Shown: positions 22,947 through 31,289 of the stretch, piece by piece
Numbering within the stretch: position 1 is the first letter of the stretch
Layout: every line of letters begins with the position of its first letter
DNA from: Olsenella_L sp051876355
GTDB lineage: Bacteria > Actinomycetota > Coriobacteriia > Coriobacteriales > Atopobiaceae
Direction of reading: 5' to 3'
NCBI GenBank assembly: GCA_051876355.1
Contig: JBJEHU010000061.1
Location: forward strand, 1-64,000
DNA length: 64,000 nt
The notes under the pieces: model-generated
Seen by the model: only the letters and a program-made list of their open reading frames with translations
What the model was told of the DNA's origin: nothing
Databases searched by the model: none
Position numbers and translations under genes: made by a program

Positions 22947-23888
22947 CTACTCTCCTGCGTGCTGCCTGACCATGCGGTAGAACGCATCGACGGCCGCACG
23001 GCGTACTGCCGTGAGGGCAGAAGGACGTGCAGCCGACCAGTCGATCGGATGCTCTTCGATCATCTGGCGCGCTTCGGCTATGACCTGCTCTCCCGTGCCT
23101 GCCTGGAATGCATCGTCTCCCGAGACCGGCAGATTAATATAGATGTCTGCTGCCTGCGAGTAGATGCGGTCGAGCTGGTTCGCGCCGCAGTTCATCGTCT
23201 TCTTTGCAATCGAGAGCGGTGTCATGTCGGCGATGGGCCGGGCATGGCGGATCATGCCGACACCGACGACCGCATCGACCATGGAACGGTCGAAGAGCGG
23301 GGTCGGCAGGTTCATGCGGCATCCACCATCCATGAACGTACGGCCGAGATAGGCCGTCGGCGTCACGACAAGCGGGTAGGAAGCAGAGCACGTCACGCAC
23401 TTTGCGACATCGAGCTTCTCGTCGGAGAGCACGCGCCAGTTGCCGTTCTCATCGTGGAAGAGGTCAGGGTCATTCGTGAAGACGCAGAGCTCGCCGTTCA
23501 CGACATCGACGGCGCAGAATGCGACCGGCATCTTGAAGTCAGCAAACGTCGAGATGTCTGCCTCGTCGAGGACATTCCTTGCAAAGCGCTCCATGATGGC
23601 GGAATCGATGATGCCATGCGTGCCCACAGCGTTGAAGATCTTGATCGGGTTCATCTTGAGGACGCCCTCGTCGACGATCTTCTGGTCCATCATGACAAGA
23701 AGCTCTTCCATGCGCCTGGAATCTATGCCGCCGCCTGCAAGGGCTGCCACAAGCGCACCCATGGAGGTGCCAGCGACTGCGCCGATCTCGATATGGTTGC
23801 GTTCCATGTCCTCGATTGCCGCAACCTCGGCAAACGACCTGAACCCGCCGCCGCAGAATGCAGCTCCGACACCCTGTACCCTGGCCAT
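22947..23888 (-). CDS. Patatin-like phospholipase
   Basis: A 313-residue lipid acyl hydrolase of the patatin family, with a Ser-Asp dyad: the nucleophile Ser in GTSMGA near residue 42 and the Asp in MDGGCRMN near 188. An oxyanion-type glycine-rich segment AFCGGGFRSF lies near the N-terminus. No signal peptide, so it acts on intracellular lipids or at the inner membrane face. The ATG at 23888 is preceded by GAGGAGG. It is divergent from the CDP-alcohol phosphatidyltransferase. Confidence 0.87.
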   Translation of the reverse strand: MARVQGVGAAFCGGGFRSFAEVAAIEDMERNHIEIGAVAGTSMGALVAALAGGGIDSRRMEELLVMMDQKIVDEGVLKMNPIKIFNAVGTHGIIDSAIMERFARNVLDEADISTFADFKMPVAFCAVDVVNGELCVFTNDPDLFHDENGNWRVLSDEKLDVAKCVTCSASYPLVVTPTAYLGRTFMDGGCRMNLPTPLFDRSMVDAVVGVGMIRHARPIADMTPLSIAKKTMNCGANQLDRIYSQAADIYINLPVSGDDAFQAGTGEQVIAEARQMIEEHPIDWSAARPSALTAVRRAAVDAFYRMVRQHAGE

Positions 23889-23978
23889 AGAACCTCCTCG
23901 CATCTCCATTAGAAAGCAAGCTTAGTATGCCCGATTTTCTGGAGCATCGACGATAATTGTGGTGGCTGGTGTCCTGAA

Positions 23979-24008
23979 TTGCGTTTCGCGACATTCATTG
24001 GGTAGTAT
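23979..24008 (+). promoter_or_regulatory. Candidate promoter of the CDP-alcohol phosphatidyltransferase gene
   Basis: TTGCGT (23979-23984) and TAGTAT (24003-24008) are 18 bp apart, about 42 bp upstream of the TTG start. Confidence 0.4.
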
Positions 24009-24049
24009 GGATAAGTCACTGGCTCTAGCAGAAGGCACGAGGCATCGCT

Positions 24050-24781
24050 TTGTCATTACGTAAACAGATAGAACGCAGCGCAAAGGCAAAGGTCGCGCCC
24101 GAGGTTCTTGCAAAGCAGGAATCCGGACAGGATCTGGGTCCTGTCGGCACGCCCGACAATCCGTCGAATCAGATCCTCACGGTCGCGAACGTCATCACGC
24201 TCTGCCGCTTCATCCTGACGATTGTCTTCCTTGTGCTGTTTGTCCAGCATGAACACAGGGTGGCAGCGCTTACCTGCTATGCCGTGGCAGCTGTGACGGA
24301 CTTCCTCGATGGACAGGTCGCACGCCGCACGCAGACCGTGAGCTGGGTTGGCAAGATCTCCGATCCCATCATGGACCGCGTTCTTCTCTTCACGGGCGTC
24401 CTCGGCCTTGTCATCACCGGCGAGCTTCCCATCTGGGTCGCTATCTTCGTGATCGGCCGCGATGTCTATCTCTTCTTCGGCATGCTTGCCCTCCAGAAGT
24501 ACCGCAAGCGTCCGGTCGATGTCATCTATATCGGCAAGGTCACGACCGCACTTCTCATGTTCGGCTTCTGCGACCTTCTGCTCGGCCTTCCCGTCATCAA
24601 AGGCTTGGGACTTGTCTCGGCGTCCTGGCTTCCCGGCCTCAACAGCGTCGCAGCGCCTCTGGGCATCTTCTTCGTCTATGTCGGCATCATCACATCCACG
24701 ATCACAGCCGTCATCTACACGAAGGAAGGCATCCAGTACAAGCATGAGGCCCTCGCCGAGAGAGCGGAGAACCAGGATTAG
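24050..24781 (+). CDS. CDP-alcohol phosphatidyltransferase family protein
   Basis: A 243-residue integral membrane enzyme that transfers a phosphatidyl group from CDP-diacylglycerol to an alcohol. The complete family motif is present: DFLDGQVARR followed by GKISDPIMD, within the pattern DxxDGxxAR(8x)GxxxDxxxD. Six or so hydrophobic segments follow a 45-residue polar N-terminus. The gene starts with TTG after GAGG. A second family member (pgsA) is at 46310, so this one may make a different phospholipid, for example cardiolipin or a phosphatidylinositol-type lipid. Followed by the carboxypeptidase gene in the same direction. Confidence 0.85.
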   Translation: MSLRKQIERSAKAKVAPEVLAKQESGQDLGPVGTPDNPSNQILTVANVITLCRFILTIVFLVLFVQHEHRVAALTCYAVAAVTDFLDGQVARRTQTVSWVGKISDPIMDRVLLFTGVLGLVITGELPIWVAIFVIGRDVYLFFGMLALQKYRKRPVDVIYIGKVTTALLMFGFCDLLLGLPVIKGLGLVSASWLPGLNSVAAPLGIFFVYVGIITSTITAVIYTKEGIQYKHEALAERAENQD

Positions 24782-24838
24782 GTGTCAGCTGAGCCGGCAG
24801 GCCACTGCCTGCTGTCATCTGGCAGGAGATTCAAGATC

Positions 24839-26113
24839 ATGAAGCAGCAACAGCACGCACGGCATCTTTCGAACACGCAGAGCGGCAAGGCTCCGAAGCG
24901 GAACGCGAAGCGCATCGTCTGTGCTGTCTGCATAGCGATAGCTGCCGTGATCCTCTGTGCCTTCATCCTTGTTCCGAAAGGCTCTGGCACCTCCAGCTAT
25001 TCAGCTGCCGCCACGACAAGGACGCAGACGGTCTCTGCAGCCGTCGAAGCCTCGAAGGGGACTGCGCCTTCGCTTTCCGAAGCCCAGGCAGCCATCGTCA
25101 CCGACTCCGAAGGCAATGTCCTCTGGGAAGAGAACGCCGACGCCGAGATGCCCATGGCATCGATCACGAAGATCATGACAGCAATGGTTGTGCTCGACAA
25201 TGTCGAAGACCTCGATGAGTCCGTGACCTGCTCCGACATCTCGCTCGAGGAAGGCGCCCAGGCAGCAGGCTATGCGGCAGGGGATGTGACGACGGTGCGC
25301 GAGCTTCTGCGCGTCATGCTTGTCTACTCCGCAAACGATGCTGCAGAGGAGCTTGCAGCCAATGCCCTCGGCGGAAGGGATGCCTTCATCTCTGCCATGA
25401 ACGAGAAGGCCCAGGAGCTCGGCATGGCCCATACCCACTTCATGAATCCATCGGGCCTTGAAGCGGATGGCCACTATTCCTCTGCATCGGACCTTGCCAT
25501 CATGGGCCGCTATGCGCTCGAGAACTATCCCTTCATCGCACAGACGATCCGCCTCTCCTCTGTCACGACAGCCATCGGCGGTGCCCAGAAGACGTTCAAG
25601 AGCACCGATACGCTGCTCCAGACGACGAAGGGCATGCTCGGCATCAAGACCGGCGCTGTCGAGAGCGGCACGGCCTTCCTCGGCGCCTATGAGCAGGATG
25701 GCACGAGGATCTATACCTGCGTCCTTGGCTGCACGACCGAAGACGGTCGCTTTGCCGATACGAAGGCGCTCATCTCCTGGGCATTCTCCGATGCCTATGA
25801 GACCTTGCCCCTGGCTCAGGCAGGCACGAAGGTGCGCGAGCTTTCGTTTGCCGACCACTTTGGCTGGGTGCTCGACGTGGAGCCGCTCGAATCGGTCACA
25901 GGCTATGCCGAGCGCGGAGGAGACGACCTCGTGAAGACTTCGGTCACCAGCACGCAGACTACAGCGCTTCCGGGAACGTGCTGGCAGAGTGCCATCTGGA
26001 CGCAGGGCACACGGACGGTCGGGGAAGCCACCTATATGGCAGGCCTTCCACATCCCCGGGAGCGCAGCATCGATGAAATCCTCTTTCCTTTGGAAGCAGG
26101 CCAAGCAGCATGA
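24839..26113 (+). CDS. D-alanyl-D-alanine carboxypeptidase (PBP5/DacA family)
   Basis: Removes the terminal D-Ala of peptidoglycan stem peptides, outside the membrane. A 424-residue low-molecular-weight penicillin-binding protein with an N-terminal membrane/signal segment at about residues 25-45 and the three active-site motifs SITK (near 111), SAN (near 168) and KTG (near 275). A C-terminal beta-rich extension follows. The ATG at 24839 follows GGCAGGAG. It overlaps the GcvT-like gene by 4 bp (ATGA). Confidence 0.92.
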   Translation: MKQQQHARHLSNTQSGKAPKRNAKRIVCAVCIAIAAVILCAFILVPKGSGTSSYSAAATTRTQTVSAAVEASKGTAPSLSEAQAAIVTDSEGNVLWEENADAEMPMASITKIMTAMVVLDNVEDLDESVTCSDISLEEGAQAAGYAAGDVTTVRELLRVMLVYSANDAAEELAANALGGRDAFISAMNEKAQELGMAHTHFMNPSGLEADGHYSSASDLAIMGRYALENYPFIAQTIRLSSVTTAIGGAQKTFKSTDTLLQTTKGMLGIKTGAVESGTAFLGAYEQDGTRIYTCVLGCTTEDGRFADTKALISWAFSDAYETLPLAQAGTKVRELSFADHFGWVLDVEPLESVTGYAERGGDDLVKTSVTSTQTTALPGTCWQSAIWTQGTRTVGEATYMAGLPHPRERSIDEILFPLEAGQAA

Positions 26114-26982
26114 CAGATCGTGAGAACGAAGACAATGAAGACGAGCAGATTGTCCTGGCAGCAGAGCACCTGCTGCTCGGGGCGCTGATGGGGTCTCTCG
26201 ACGACGGAGGGCCCGATGTACCGCTTCGCTATGCAGACACCGACGCGGAGGCGACAGCGCTTGCCGATGGCACGGCGCTCTGCGACCTGTCCGGACTCTA
26301 TGCGGCCAAGATGGCGGGATCTTCTGCCGAAGCCTTCTGCTCGGCAGCATTCAGCGGCAGGAAGCTTGCGGTCGGGGAGTGCGCATTCGAGCCGGTCTTC
26401 ATGGGAGACGGGCGCCTTGCCTCGGTGCCGCTTCTGGCCAGGACCGGAGACCATGAATATGTGCTCTGGGACGCAAGCCCCTCGGCAGACCTTCTGGCAG
26501 CATGGCTGTCGTTCATGTCCGACATCGAGCAGAACGGCTACCGTCCCTATGCGGGACTCGACTTCGAGGAGGAGAGCACGGCACTCGTACCGCTCCTGCT
26601 CTGGGGCGATGAGGCCAGAACGATTCTTCATGACTACGTGCGCAAGGATGACAGGCTTCCTGAGGCAGGACACATCACCGATGTGTCGCTCGATGGGACC
26701 ATTGCGACGCTCGTGCTTTCGCCGAAGCTCGATGGGAGGCCAAGCTACCTCGTGCTCGTGCCTCCCGCCTATGCGCGCATCGTCTGGAGGAGCCTTCTCT
26801 CCTTCCAGTCGCTTGCGCCGGTGGGACAGGCCATCTGCCGGCAGCGCATCTCGGAGGCGCTGCCCTGGGGAAAGCTCCTGCTCTCTGCCGAGCCTCATGA
26901 AGTGGATGCAAAGAGCGTGAAGGCTTGGGGAATCATGAGGAAGGAACATGATTTCGTCGGTGCCCGCGCACTTCTGTCCTGA
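26110..26982 (+). CDS. GcvT-like folate-binding-fold protein
   Basis: A 290-residue protein resembling aminomethyltransferase GcvT and the YgfZ family. The segment ALCDLSGLYAAKMAG near residue 58 corresponds to the family's DLSxxxxxxxxG strand, and the C-terminal half keeps the beta-rich GcvT pattern. No other glycine-cleavage genes (gcvP, gcvH, lpd) are nearby and it is shorter than typical GcvT (about 360), so it is more likely a divergent GcvT/YgfZ-like folate-binding protein than the T-protein. Translationally coupled to the carboxypeptidase gene. Confidence 0.6.
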   Translation: MTDRENEDNEDEQIVLAAEHLLLGALMGSLDDGGPDVPLRYADTDAEATALADGTALCDLSGLYAAKMAGSSAEAFCSAAFSGRKLAVGECAFEPVFMGDGRLASVPLLARTGDHEYVLWDASPSADLLAAWLSFMSDIEQNGYRPYAGLDFEEESTALVPLLLWGDEARTILHDYVRKDDRLPEAGHITDVSLDGTIATLVLSPKLDGRPSYLVLVPPAYARIVWRSLLSFQSLAPVGQAICRQRISEALPWGKLLLSAEPHEVDAKSVKAWGIMRKEHDFVGARALLS

Positions 26983-27005
26983 TCAAGCCTATCGAGGAGG
27001 CTTCC

Positions 27006-27386
27006 ATGAAGTATGCCATCAACGCCCACGGCTTCCCTGATGCCATAGGCTCGAGCTCGCAGGGGACGACTGCAGGACGCTTCGTCTTCATTTCTGGCCA
27101 GATTGCTCTTGATGCAGTCAATCCCAAGTGCCTCATTGCAGGAGGGATCGAGGAGCAGACGAACCGCGTCATCGATCTGGCTGAACAGCTTCTGGCAGAA
27201 GTGAACTGCCAGCTTTCCGATGTCGCACAGACGACGGTCTATCTTGCGCATATGGAGGACTTTGCCGCAATGGATGCCGTCTATGCAGAACGGTTCGGAA
27301 GGCCTGCCCCCGCACGCTCCGTCGTGGAGGTCTCGAAACTTCCTCTTGATGCCCTCATCGAGATGGACTGTGTCGCCTGCAGATAG
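27006..27386 (+). CDS. RidA-family reactive intermediate deaminase
   Basis: A 126-residue YjgF/YER057c/UK114 protein that hydrolyses reactive enamine/imine intermediates released by PLP enzymes. The conserved Arg that binds substrate carboxylate lies in PARSVVEVSKLP near residue 103. GAGGAGG precedes the ATG. Family trimer expected. It follows the GcvT-like gene by 23 bp and precedes garA. Confidence 0.87.
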   Translation: MKYAINAHGFPDAIGSSSQGTTAGRFVFISGQIALDAVNPKCLIAGGIEEQTNRVIDLAEQLLAEVNCQLSDVAQTTVYLAHMEDFAAMDAVYAERFGRPAPARSVVEVSKLPLDALIEMDCVACR

Positions 27387-27430
27387 CGCTAGAATAGAAA
27401 TGTTGAAGAAGCACTGTGAAGGGAGCCTCA

Positions 27431-27862
27431 ATGCAGCCTCAAGCAAACCCTCCCGAGGGCGATAAGACTGAAATCTTCCGTATGCCAGCAACCGATGCCA
27501 CGATTCCCGATCTCATGGGCGCGGCACGGCGCAAGCACCCTTCGCTCACCATCGTCAAGGGTCCCCAGAGCGGCGAGACGTTCGAGCTCGAAGATCCTGA
27601 AATCACGCTCGGCCGCGATCCATCGAACAGCATCTTCCTGAACGACATGACGGTCTCGAGGCACCACGCTGTCATCGATCTGTCCGGACTCGATTCCGGT
27701 GCCGTCACGATCCAGGATCTGGGCTCGCTCAACGGTACCTGGGTCGATGGTGCAATCATCAACAAGGCCTACATCAAGGATGGCTCCACCATCCAGATTG
27801 GCACCTTCCGCCTGATCTTCCATACGAACCGCATCCCCTCGAGAATCGAGACCGGAGCGTAG
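27431..27862 (+). CDS. garA: FHA-domain protein, GarA-like
   Basis: A 143-residue protein: a short N-terminal tail followed by one forkhead-associated domain (about residues 38-135) that binds phosphothreonine. FHA hallmarks are Arg62 (LGRDPSNS), Ser76-Arg77-His78 and Asn101 (SLNGTW). The tail carries TEIFR at 13-17, matching the GarA tail motif TSVFR, whose phosphorylation by Ser/Thr kinases in actinobacteria causes self-binding and switches off metabolic targets. AAGGGAG supports the ATG at 27431 over a GTG five codons upstream. It is immediately followed by the FtsR-like gene, the garA-ftsR order typical of Actinobacteria. Confidence 0.82.
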   Translation: MQPQANPPEGDKTEIFRMPATDATIPDLMGAARRKHPSLTIVKGPQSGETFELEDPEITLGRDPSNSIFLNDMTVSRHHAVIDLSGLDSGAVTIQDLGSLNGTWVDGAIINKAYIKDGSTIQIGTFRLIFHTNRIPSRIETGA

Positions 27863-27866
27863 GCGC

Positions 27867-28652
27867 ATGGCAGATGCGGGGTATCTGACAATCGGCAAGG
27901 TCGTCAAGAAGCTGCAGCCTGAATATCCGGAGCTCTCCATCTCGAAGGTGCGCTACCTCGAGGATGAAGGGCTCCTCACGCCTGCTAGGACTCCTGGCGG
28001 CTACCGTCTGTACTCGCAGCGCGACGTGAAGCGTCTCGAGACGATTCTCTATCTCCAGAAGACGCGCTTCATGCCGCTCTCTGTCATCAAGGAAGAGCTC
28101 GGCAAGCACGAGAACGCGACGACTGCAGAGCTCGAGCAGGCGCTCTCTCAGGAGGCGCAGGCTCAGGGTGCTGCAGGCGTCGCTCCGCTTCCTCAGGACG
28201 ACGAGGAGACGATCTCGAAGCTTCACCCGATCGACCGCATGCCCGAGCTTACCGGCGCTCCTGTGAGCTTCGTGCGCCAGCTGGCCGATGCCGGTGTCAT
28301 CTCGCTCAGGAAATCTCCTCATGGCAGGGATCTCGTCGACGGCAAGGATTTCGCGATCGTGCGTGCCGCCGAGCGTCTCCGCCATTACGGCATAGGCCCG
28401 AGGAATCTCCGCATGTATGTCGTGGCTGCCAACCGCGAGGAAGGCATGTTCGAGCAGGCGCTCGGAACGCTCTATGCGAGAAGGGGAGAGGACCCTTCCG
28501 CTTCCCAGCGCATCGAGTTCGCCCAGGCCACCGACGAGGTGCTGGCACTTACGGACACGATTCGCGACACGCTGATACGCCGCATGCTCAGCAAGGCTTT
28601 CAAGGACATGGAGCTTGGCTCTGACCAGCAAGATGTTCTGGAACATAGATAG
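27867..28652 (+). CDS. ftsR: MerR-family regulator, FtsR-like
   Basis: A 261-residue protein with an N-terminal MerR-type winged helix-turn-helix (about residues 8-75, including VRYLEDEGLLTP) and a second helical domain with coiled-coil character. Size and position after garA match FtsR, an actinobacterial regulator of ftsZ and growth. The start lies 4 bp after the garA stop. It has no classical effector-binding C-terminus. Regulation of ftsZ here is inference from the family. Confidence 0.75.
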   Translation: MADAGYLTIGKVVKKLQPEYPELSISKVRYLEDEGLLTPARTPGGYRLYSQRDVKRLETILYLQKTRFMPLSVIKEELGKHENATTAELEQALSQEAQAQGAAGVAPLPQDDEETISKLHPIDRMPELTGAPVSFVRQLADAGVISLRKSPHGRDLVDGKDFAIVRAAERLRHYGIGPRNLRMYVVAANREEGMFEQALGTLYARRGEDPSASQRIEFAQATDEVLALTDTIRDTLIRRMLSKAFKDMELGSDQQDVLEHR

Positions 28653-28680
28653 ATTGGTCACCCGAGGGAAAGGACCTGCA

Positions 28681-29214
28681 TTGTCGAGCGTCGATTACGA
28701 GAGCCTGATTGTCAGCATTCCTGACTATCCTGAACCAGGCGTCATCTTCAAGGACATCACCCCGCTGTTTGCCGATGCCCAGGGCATGGCAGCAGCCATC
28801 GACGATATCGCCGACCACTTCATCAACAAGGGCATCACGAAGGTCGTCGGTGCCGAGGCCCGCGGCTTCCTCGTGGGCGCTCCTGTCGCCTACAGGCTCA
28901 ATGCCGGCTTCGTCCCGGCCAGAAAGCCTGGGAAGCTTCCGCGCGAGGTCTATTCGCAGACCTATGCGCTCGAGTATGGCACTGACGAGCTCCAGATTCA
29001 CAAGGACGCCCTCACGCCTGACGACCGCGTCCTGATTGTCGACGACCTTGTCGCCACCGGCGGCACGGCTGTCGCCACCGCAGAACTCGTCGAGAAGAGC
29101 GGCGCCAAGGTTGCCGGCTTCTCCTTCATGCTCGAGCTCACGTATCTCCACCCGCGCGAGGAGATCGCCAAGAAGTACGACGAGGAAGTCTTCACGCTCA
29201 TCCAGGTGCAGTAG
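28681..29214 (+). CDS. apt: Adenine phosphoribosyltransferase
   Basis: Salvages adenine to AMP using PRPP. The 177-residue length fits the family. The PRPP-binding motif VLIVDDLVATGGTA lies near residue 118, and the N-terminal IPDYPEPGVIFKDITPL is typical of Apt. Translation most likely starts at TTG 28681, preceded by GAGGGAAAGGA; the frame is open upstream into the ftsR 3' end but without a site. A GC-rich hairpin follows the stop. Confidence 0.93.
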   Translation: MSSVDYESLIVSIPDYPEPGVIFKDITPLFADAQGMAAAIDDIADHFINKGITKVVGAEARGFLVGAPVAYRLNAGFVPARKPGKLPREVYSQTYALEYGTDELQIHKDALTPDDRVLIVDDLVATGGTAVATAELVEKSGAKVAGFSFMLELTYLHPREEIAKKYDEEVFTLIQVQ

Positions 29215-29244
29215 GCTATCCTGTATACCAGCACGAACTTTTGG

Positions 29245-29280
29245 GAGCCGCCGGAGCCAGTGCCCGGCGGCTCTTCTTCT
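29245..29280 (+). terminator. Terminator after apt, in the clcA leader
   Basis: A perfect 10-bp stem GAGCCGCCGG/CCGGCGGCTC (29245-29254 with 29264-29273), followed by TTCTTCTGTT. It lies between apt and the CLC gene, only 20 bp before the latter's start, so it could also attenuate read-through into clcA. Confidence 0.7.
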
Positions 29281-29300
29281 GTTGCGGAGGGATGGTGCGC

Positions 29301-30914
29301 GTGAAGCATCTGGGATATCTCGAGAGGAGCCTCTCTCGTCCGAACCAGGCCAGGCTTGTCTTCGAAGGTGCCCTCGTAGGCCTTGCAGGCGGAGGCATCG
29401 TCACGCTCTACCGTCTCTCGCTTTCACAGGCCGAAAAGCTCCTCAGAGGCATCACGGGCGCCGCTGCAGGACATCCCATCCAAATTGCGCTCTGGTTCCT
29501 CACGCTTGCCGCCACGCTCATCGTCGTCTCGAAGCTCCTGCTCTGGGAGCCCTATACGCAGGGCTCGGGCATCCCTCAGACCGATGCAGAAGCCATCGGC
29601 CGCATCGATATGCCCTGGCTGCGTGTCATGGGCGCGAAGTTCGCCGAAGGCACGCTCTGCGCCTTCGGCGGCCTCTCGCTGGGACGTGAGGGACCTTCCG
29701 TCATGCTGGGCGGCATGGGCGGCAAGGCAGTCTCGAAGGCGCTCCACAAGGACCGCGACCATGAGTCGCTCTTCGTCACGTGCGGCGCTGCTGCCGGCAT
29801 GGCAGCAGCATTCCATGCACCGCTCACCGGCGTCCTCTTTGCAGTCGAGGAGATCCACAAGGTCTTCTCTGCATCGCTCGTGATCACGGCCATGGCATCG
29901 GCAATCATGTCGGACTTCCTCGTGTCGCAGGTCCTCGGCGTGAAGCCGACCCTGAACTTCGCGCTCGTGACGAACCTGCCGCACATCTCGTATCCGCTCG
30001 TCGCGGTCATGGGCATCTACTGCGGCATCCTGGGCGCCCTCCACAACGCCGGCATGTTCGGCTGCCAGAAGCTCTATGACAAGATCAAGAAGTGGGTGCC
30101 ATATAGCAGGCTTGCCATTCCGTTTGCCATCTCCGGCATCATCGCCTTCACGCTGCCGGATCTCATGTGCGGCGGCGATGCCATCATCGAGAAGCTCATG
30201 AACCCGACGGCCCTCACCTGGGAGACGATCCTTTTCCTGCTGATAGGGAAGTATCTCTTCACGACGATCAGCTTCGCCTCGGGCGCTCCGGGCGGCACGC
30301 TCTTTCCTCTTGTCGTCATGGGGTCTCTTGCAGGAGCGCTCTTCTGCCATCTGGCAAACGCCGTAGGCGGCACGTCGATGCTCTATATCATGAATTTCAT
30401 CTATCTCGGCATCGCCGGCCTCTTTGCGGCAGTCGTGCGCGCACCTGTGACAGCAATCGTACTTGTGTTCGAATTGACCGGAAGCCTCGAGACGCTGCTT
30501 TCCGTGAGCATCGTCGCTATGATCGCCTTCGTGACAGCCAACCTCTTGAGGGTCGATGCGTTCTACGAGCATCTGCTGACAAAGCTCCTCGGCAATCTCG
30601 ACCCGGAAGTCGCAGCACAGGAACAGCATGGCATAGCGCTCAGGACCTACCATGTGGCGCTTGGCAGCAAGGCCGAGAACAGGACTGTGGCAGAGCTGCC
30701 GTGGCCTGAAGGCACGCTCATCGTCCTTGTGGAGCGTGCTGGCGAGCGCATCACACCGCATGGCACGACGAAGCTCGAGCCCGCTGATGTCATCACCGCC
30801 ATAATACCGAAGACAACGCTTCTCGAAAATGACCGCAAGATACGAGATCTCTGCCGTCCCGCCATCTTCAGAAAAGACATCGAAGGACCAAGCAAAGACC
30901 AGAGCACGTCCTGA
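29301..30914 (+). CDS. clcA: CLC-type chloride channel/transporter with a C-terminal RCK domain
   Basis: Mediates chloride transport, probably Cl-/H+ exchange, across the cytoplasmic membrane. Ten or more hydrophobic segments surround the family motifs GSGIPQ, GREGPSV (with the gating Glu) and GAPGGTLFPL. The C-terminal 85 residues form a cytosolic TrkA-C/RCK-like domain, a ligand-sensing module seen on some CLCs. GGAGGG at 29286-29291 gives a 9-nt spacing to the GTG at 29301; an ATG at 29292 is too close. Substrate could be fluoride in some CLC subfamilies, but the GREGP and GSGIP motifs fit the chloride type. Confidence 0.88.
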   Translation: MKHLGYLERSLSRPNQARLVFEGALVGLAGGGIVTLYRLSLSQAEKLLRGITGAAAGHPIQIALWFLTLAATLIVVSKLLLWEPYTQGSGIPQTDAEAIGRIDMPWLRVMGAKFAEGTLCAFGGLSLGREGPSVMLGGMGGKAVSKALHKDRDHESLFVTCGAAAGMAAAFHAPLTGVLFAVEEIHKVFSASLVITAMASAIMSDFLVSQVLGVKPTLNFALVTNLPHISYPLVAVMGIYCGILGALHNAGMFGCQKLYDKIKKWVPYSRLAIPFAISGIIAFTLPDLMCGGDAIIEKLMNPTALTWETILFLLIGKYLFTTISFASGAPGGTLFPLVVMGSLAGALFCHLANAVGGTSMLYIMNFIYLGIAGLFAAVVRAPVTAIVLVFELTGSLETLLSVSIVAMIAFVTANLLRVDAFYEHLLTKLLGNLDPEVAAQEQHGIALRTYHVALGSKAENRTVAELPWPEGTLIVLVERAGERITPHGTTKLEPADVITAIIPKTTLLENDRKIRDLCRPAIFRKDIEGPSKDQSTS

Positions 30915-31204
30915 TGCGGTTTTCCATCATCCGGACGCTATCTAAACACATCCAGCAGCCATCAGCACGATATCTCATGTTGGATGCTTCGAAACAAGCC
31001 TCTGAGAGCCGATTTGAGCCACGCAATCATATTCACATGAATACTTATGCATTCCTATAAGATGTGGCTCTAAGGAAGGCTCTCAGACGCTCATTGAAAA
31101 AGATGCCATCAGAGCATCGGATCAGGGGCCCAGAAACCTTCCGAGGGGAGCATCGGCTAGGGCTCTGATACTCTTACTTTACATAAGATATATTATCAGA
31201 CATT
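30915..31204. other. Intergenic stretch with a nested inverted repeat
   Basis: About 290 bp without a gene between clcA and the trxB terminator. A nested inverted repeat spans 31002-31086: CTGAGAGCC (31002-31010) pairs with GGCTCTCAG (31078-31086), and inside it GAGCCAC (31016-31022) pairs with GTGGCTC (31064-31070). The 41-nt interior is AT-rich. AT-rich sequence also lies around 31180-31200. No protein frame with a plausible start is visible. It could encode a small RNA or act as a clcA terminator. Confidence 0.4.
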
Positions 31205-31253
31205 TCAATCAGAAAAGAAGAGGGGACTGAAGCACCCCGCTCCAGACCCCTCT
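31205..31253 (-). terminator. Terminator of trxB
   Basis: On the minus strand AGAGGGG pairs with CCCCTCT (31247-31253 with 31219-31225) and is followed by TCTTTTCTG. It lies 37 bp past the trxB stop. Confidence 0.7.
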
Positions 31254-31289
31254 CGAAGCCCTCTTTTCTGTCTCTCGTGAGCCTCATTC

